Below, piece after piece: positions 6,801 to 7,717 of a DNA stretch of 7,717 nt. The stretch comes from CAZIOH01 sp964540815. Its GTDB lineage: Bacteria > Myxococcota_A > Polyangia > Fen-1088. Below the pieces are notes generated by a model, which searched no databases, was not told where the DNA came from, and saw only the letters and a list, made by a program, of their open reading frames with translations. Both the position numbers and the translations under genes were made by a program. Every line of letters begins with the position of its first letter. Within the stretch, counting starts at the first letter, position 1. The DNA lies in NCBI GenBank assembly GCA_964540815.1, contig CAZIOH010000156.1, positions 1-7,717 on the forward strand, given 5' to 3'.

Positions 6801-7717
6801 CGGTGGCGAGCTTCCGCCTGGTTCCCTCGGCCCCGATCTCGAGCGCCTTCGACCCGAGCTCGATCTCCTTCTTCACCGACTGGTACCGATAGGTGCCCTT
6901 GTCCTGCCTGGTCAGGACCGAAACGTACTTGCGCTCGAACAGCACGGCCCGCAGGCCGTCCACCTGCATGCGATGCCCCGAAGGTCCGATCGCGATCAGC
7001 TCGACCTGCCGGTCGGCCCCGCGGTTGATGTACCGGAGCTCCCCGTCCGCCTTGTATCCGACCAGGAACGGCAACGGCGAGACGATGGCCGATGCCTCCG
7101 CGACGACGCTCCGTCCTCCGGCCGACTCGAACCCCTCGGCCGTCAGGGTCAGGCGGTAGGTGGCCGTGGCGAAGCGTTGCAGCCCGAGGTCGATCTCCGC
7201 CAGCCCCTCGTCGTTGGTGGTCACGTCCGCCAGCGTCTCGCTGGCCCCCTCGCGCGGGCGCAGCGGGTCGAAGAAGGTGTAGTCCCGCCACTGCCCGAAC
7301 GACGGGAGCCACGGAGAGAGGCTGAGCTTGGTCCGGACCTTCCGCTCGGCGGCGGGCGTCCCGAAGAGGTTGGCGAGCGTCACGCGCGCCTTCAGGCCCG
7401 CGGGGGCCACCCAGCCCTGGGGGTTGTCGGTCGAGAGGGCGGCCTCGATCTTCATGCGGTCGGGCAGGAACTCCCGCACCTGGACCGTGGTCGATCCGAG
7501 CAGGCCCGACGGGTGACCATCCTTCACCACGTAGACGTTGATGCTGTAGGTCCCGGTCGGCGCGATCTCGGGGGTGGTGTGGCGAATCTCCTCGAACCCG
7601 GATGCGCCGAGCTTGAGCTTCTGCTCCTTCACGGTGAGCCCGCGGGCGTCGGTGATGGTGATCTGCAGGGGCAGCCCAGCGAGCCGCGCTGCCCAGTCCT
7701 TCGACTTGACCACCAGC
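3835..7717 (-). CDS. Bacterial alpha-2-macroglobulin family protein, 5' end outside window
   Basis: This is the C-terminal 1293 codons of a bacterial A2M (ECAM/YfhM type), a periplasmic protease trap. The frame is open through the right edge, so the GTG at 7713 is internal. E. coli ECAM has about 1650 residues, so several hundred N-terminal residues, including any lipoprotein signal, should lie outside. Counting from 7713, residues 1-440 are beta-rich macroglobulin domains. The family signature VDEGIL is at 478-482, followed by KTPDPLGFFF. A polar stretch at about 520-550 (Gly/Ala-rich, then FRRKQQK) is the probable bait region. The domain after it begins near 551 and contains PDSFNGTLRVMAVA. 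The thioester domain spans about 740-1000, with GCTEQ at 761-765; Cys762 and Gln765 could form the thioester used to trap proteases. The C-terminal domain (about 1085-1292) carries a low-complexity acidic insert at about 1142-1210, then resumes with DVREDRVVLYG. The stop overlaps the pbpC start by four bases, so the two are probably cotranscribed. Domain limits are estimates; the family call is firm. Confidence 0.95.
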   Translation of the reverse strand, partial: LVVKSKDWAARLAGLPLQITITDARGLTVKEQKLKLGASGFEEIRHTTPEIAPTGTYSINVYVVKDGHPSGLLGSTTVQVREFLPDRMKIEAALSTDNPQGWVAPAGLKARVTLANLFGTPAAERKVRTKLSLSPWLPSFGQWRDYTFFDPLRPREGASETLADVTTNDEGLAEIDLGLQRFATATYRLTLTAEGFESAGGRSVVAEASAIVSPLPFLVGYKADGELRYINRGADRQVELIAIGPSGHRMQVDGLRAVLFERKYVSVLTRQDKGTYRYQSVKKEIELGSKALEIGAEGTRRKLATDRAGDFTLAIRNRGGQELARVEFSVTGYGNLSRDIEKSAELQLALKSADVAPGEELEMQIKAPFTGSGLITVERDRVYAWKWFKATTSATVEHIRVPESLEGGGYVSVAFVRDPTSDELFMSPLSHGIVPFSISRARRQVKVELDAPELARPGEPFRIKVKTDRPTKVAVFAVDEGILRVAGYKTPDPLGFFFQKRALSVRTSQILDLILPEFERLTGGSAPGGDAEAAIGANLNPFRRKQQKPVAYWSGIVEAGPAGRELVYEVPDSFNGTLRVMAVAVAPDALGASDRRSVVRGDFVISPNVPTFLAPGDETEVSVAVANNVAGSGNALPVTLGVKLAGGLELVGPAEHRLTIAALREGSATFRIRARAPVGPATLTFTASAGKARARLASELSVRPAAPYRVTFQAGHLRDRQIDVPVARRLYGELRHVEAGLSHLPLGLTHGLRGYLEKFPHGCTEQIVSQAVPPLVLGRHPEFGYSAETAAAAVSRWIGLLRARQNQEGAFGRWAANPEVDTLASVWAAHMLIEARERGFAVPSEMLTAATGYLQTIAATDVDGLAEAGVRSYAIYVLTRGGMMTSAFVAAAEKHLVANHPKEWRHDLAGVYLAATYRLLKQDRAAHDILDGLAFGLAREPDGDWYGDRLAHDAQALYIISRHFPERATRVTPAEIDAVVEPIFRGHTNTYSSAWSILALEAFGQRAAQGDSASSAGTADAAEGTLAARELVGGQARALTLPASLLPVTSFSSGASAVRFEASGPFGAYWVLAEGGFDLQVSEKPESHALEVFRTYEGADGKPVTSVKLGDEVTAIVRLRALGRPRVSHLAVVDLLPGGFEPVVQQGPNRPADAVADAAEGGGEGEGEGEGEGEGEAGDVAEGDGDGDGDGADDAPTARGSGQARGGGVIEPGAPYALPIGLPGGSFPLEFGDVREDRVVLYGPATSEMEELRYVIKATNVGTYTVPPVQASALYDSTVQARGGAGKIVVVPR
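4145..4168. repeat. Imperfect hexanucleotide repeat (CCRTCT)4, inside the A2M gene
   Basis: Four units alternate CCGTCT and CCATCT. On the coding strand they read GGAGAC or GGAGAT, giving four Gly-Asp pairs at about residues 1182-1189. The two Asp codons alternate, so this tract is less homogeneous and perhaps older than the CCCTCT tract 24 bases away. Both tracts share the CCNTCT core, which suggests one original repeat that diverged by point changes. Confidence 0.8.
4193..4227. repeat. Hexanucleotide tandem repeat (CCCTCT)5 plus partial unit, inside the A2M gene
   Basis: Five perfect CCCTCT units run from 4193 to 4222, followed by CCCTC before the pattern breaks. On the coding strand they read GAGGGA, giving alternating Glu and Gly at about residues 1162-1175 of the visible A2M. 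Because the unit is six bases long, gain or loss of units would change the linker length without shifting the frame. The tract lies in the insert within the last A2M domain. Confidence 0.9.

Noticed and set aside
7711..7713. GTG as the start of the A2M gene
   Set aside because: The frame stays open upstream to the window edge, the residues there already belong to a macroglobulin domain, and there is no signal peptide.

Overview
The window is a GC-rich bacterial segment (roughly 70% G+C by eye) with every recognisable gene on the minus strand. Reading from the right edge to the left edge, the order is: a bacterial alpha-2-macroglobulin (A2M) whose 5' end lies beyond the window, a penicillin-binding protein 1C (pbpC), a short uncertain open frame, and an L,D-transpeptidase whose 3' end lies beyond the left edge. 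The strong G/C third-position bias, the presence of a PBP1C and a periplasmic-type A2M (both typical of bacteria with an outer membrane), and the style of the YkuD domain suggest a Myxococcota-like (former deltaproteobacterial) organism. That taxonomic call is an inference; no ribosomal or marker gene is present.

Layout. Positions 7717-3835 (minus) hold the A2M, with macroglobulin domains, a bait-like segment, a thioester domain carrying CTEQ, and a C-terminal domain interrupted by an acidic Gly-Glu/Gly-Asp insert encoded by hexanucleotide repeats. Its stop codon overlaps the GTG start of pbpC (GTGA). pbpC occupies 3838-1346 and is complete: membrane anchor, GT51 glycosyltransferase, transpeptidase and C-terminal PBP1C domain. 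Its stop in turn overlaps the ATG of a 61-codon frame (1349-1164) preceded by GGAGG. After a 71-base spacer, a secreted, possibly lipid-anchored L,D-transpeptidase runs from about 1092 to the left edge.

How the parts fit. The A2M-PBP1C pair is a known bacterial gene association (yfhM-pbpC in E. coli), usually interpreted as a periplasmic protease trap paired with a cell-wall repair enzyme. Here a second wall-crosslinking enzyme of a different chemistry follows on the same strand, so the neighbourhood looks like an envelope defence and repair module. I see no mobile element, CRISPR array, tRNA or rRNA. The less ordinary points are the repeat-encoded insert in the A2M, a Gln in place of the second catalytic Glu of the PBP1C glycosyltransferase, and the small coupled frame between pbpC and the L,D-transpeptidase gene.
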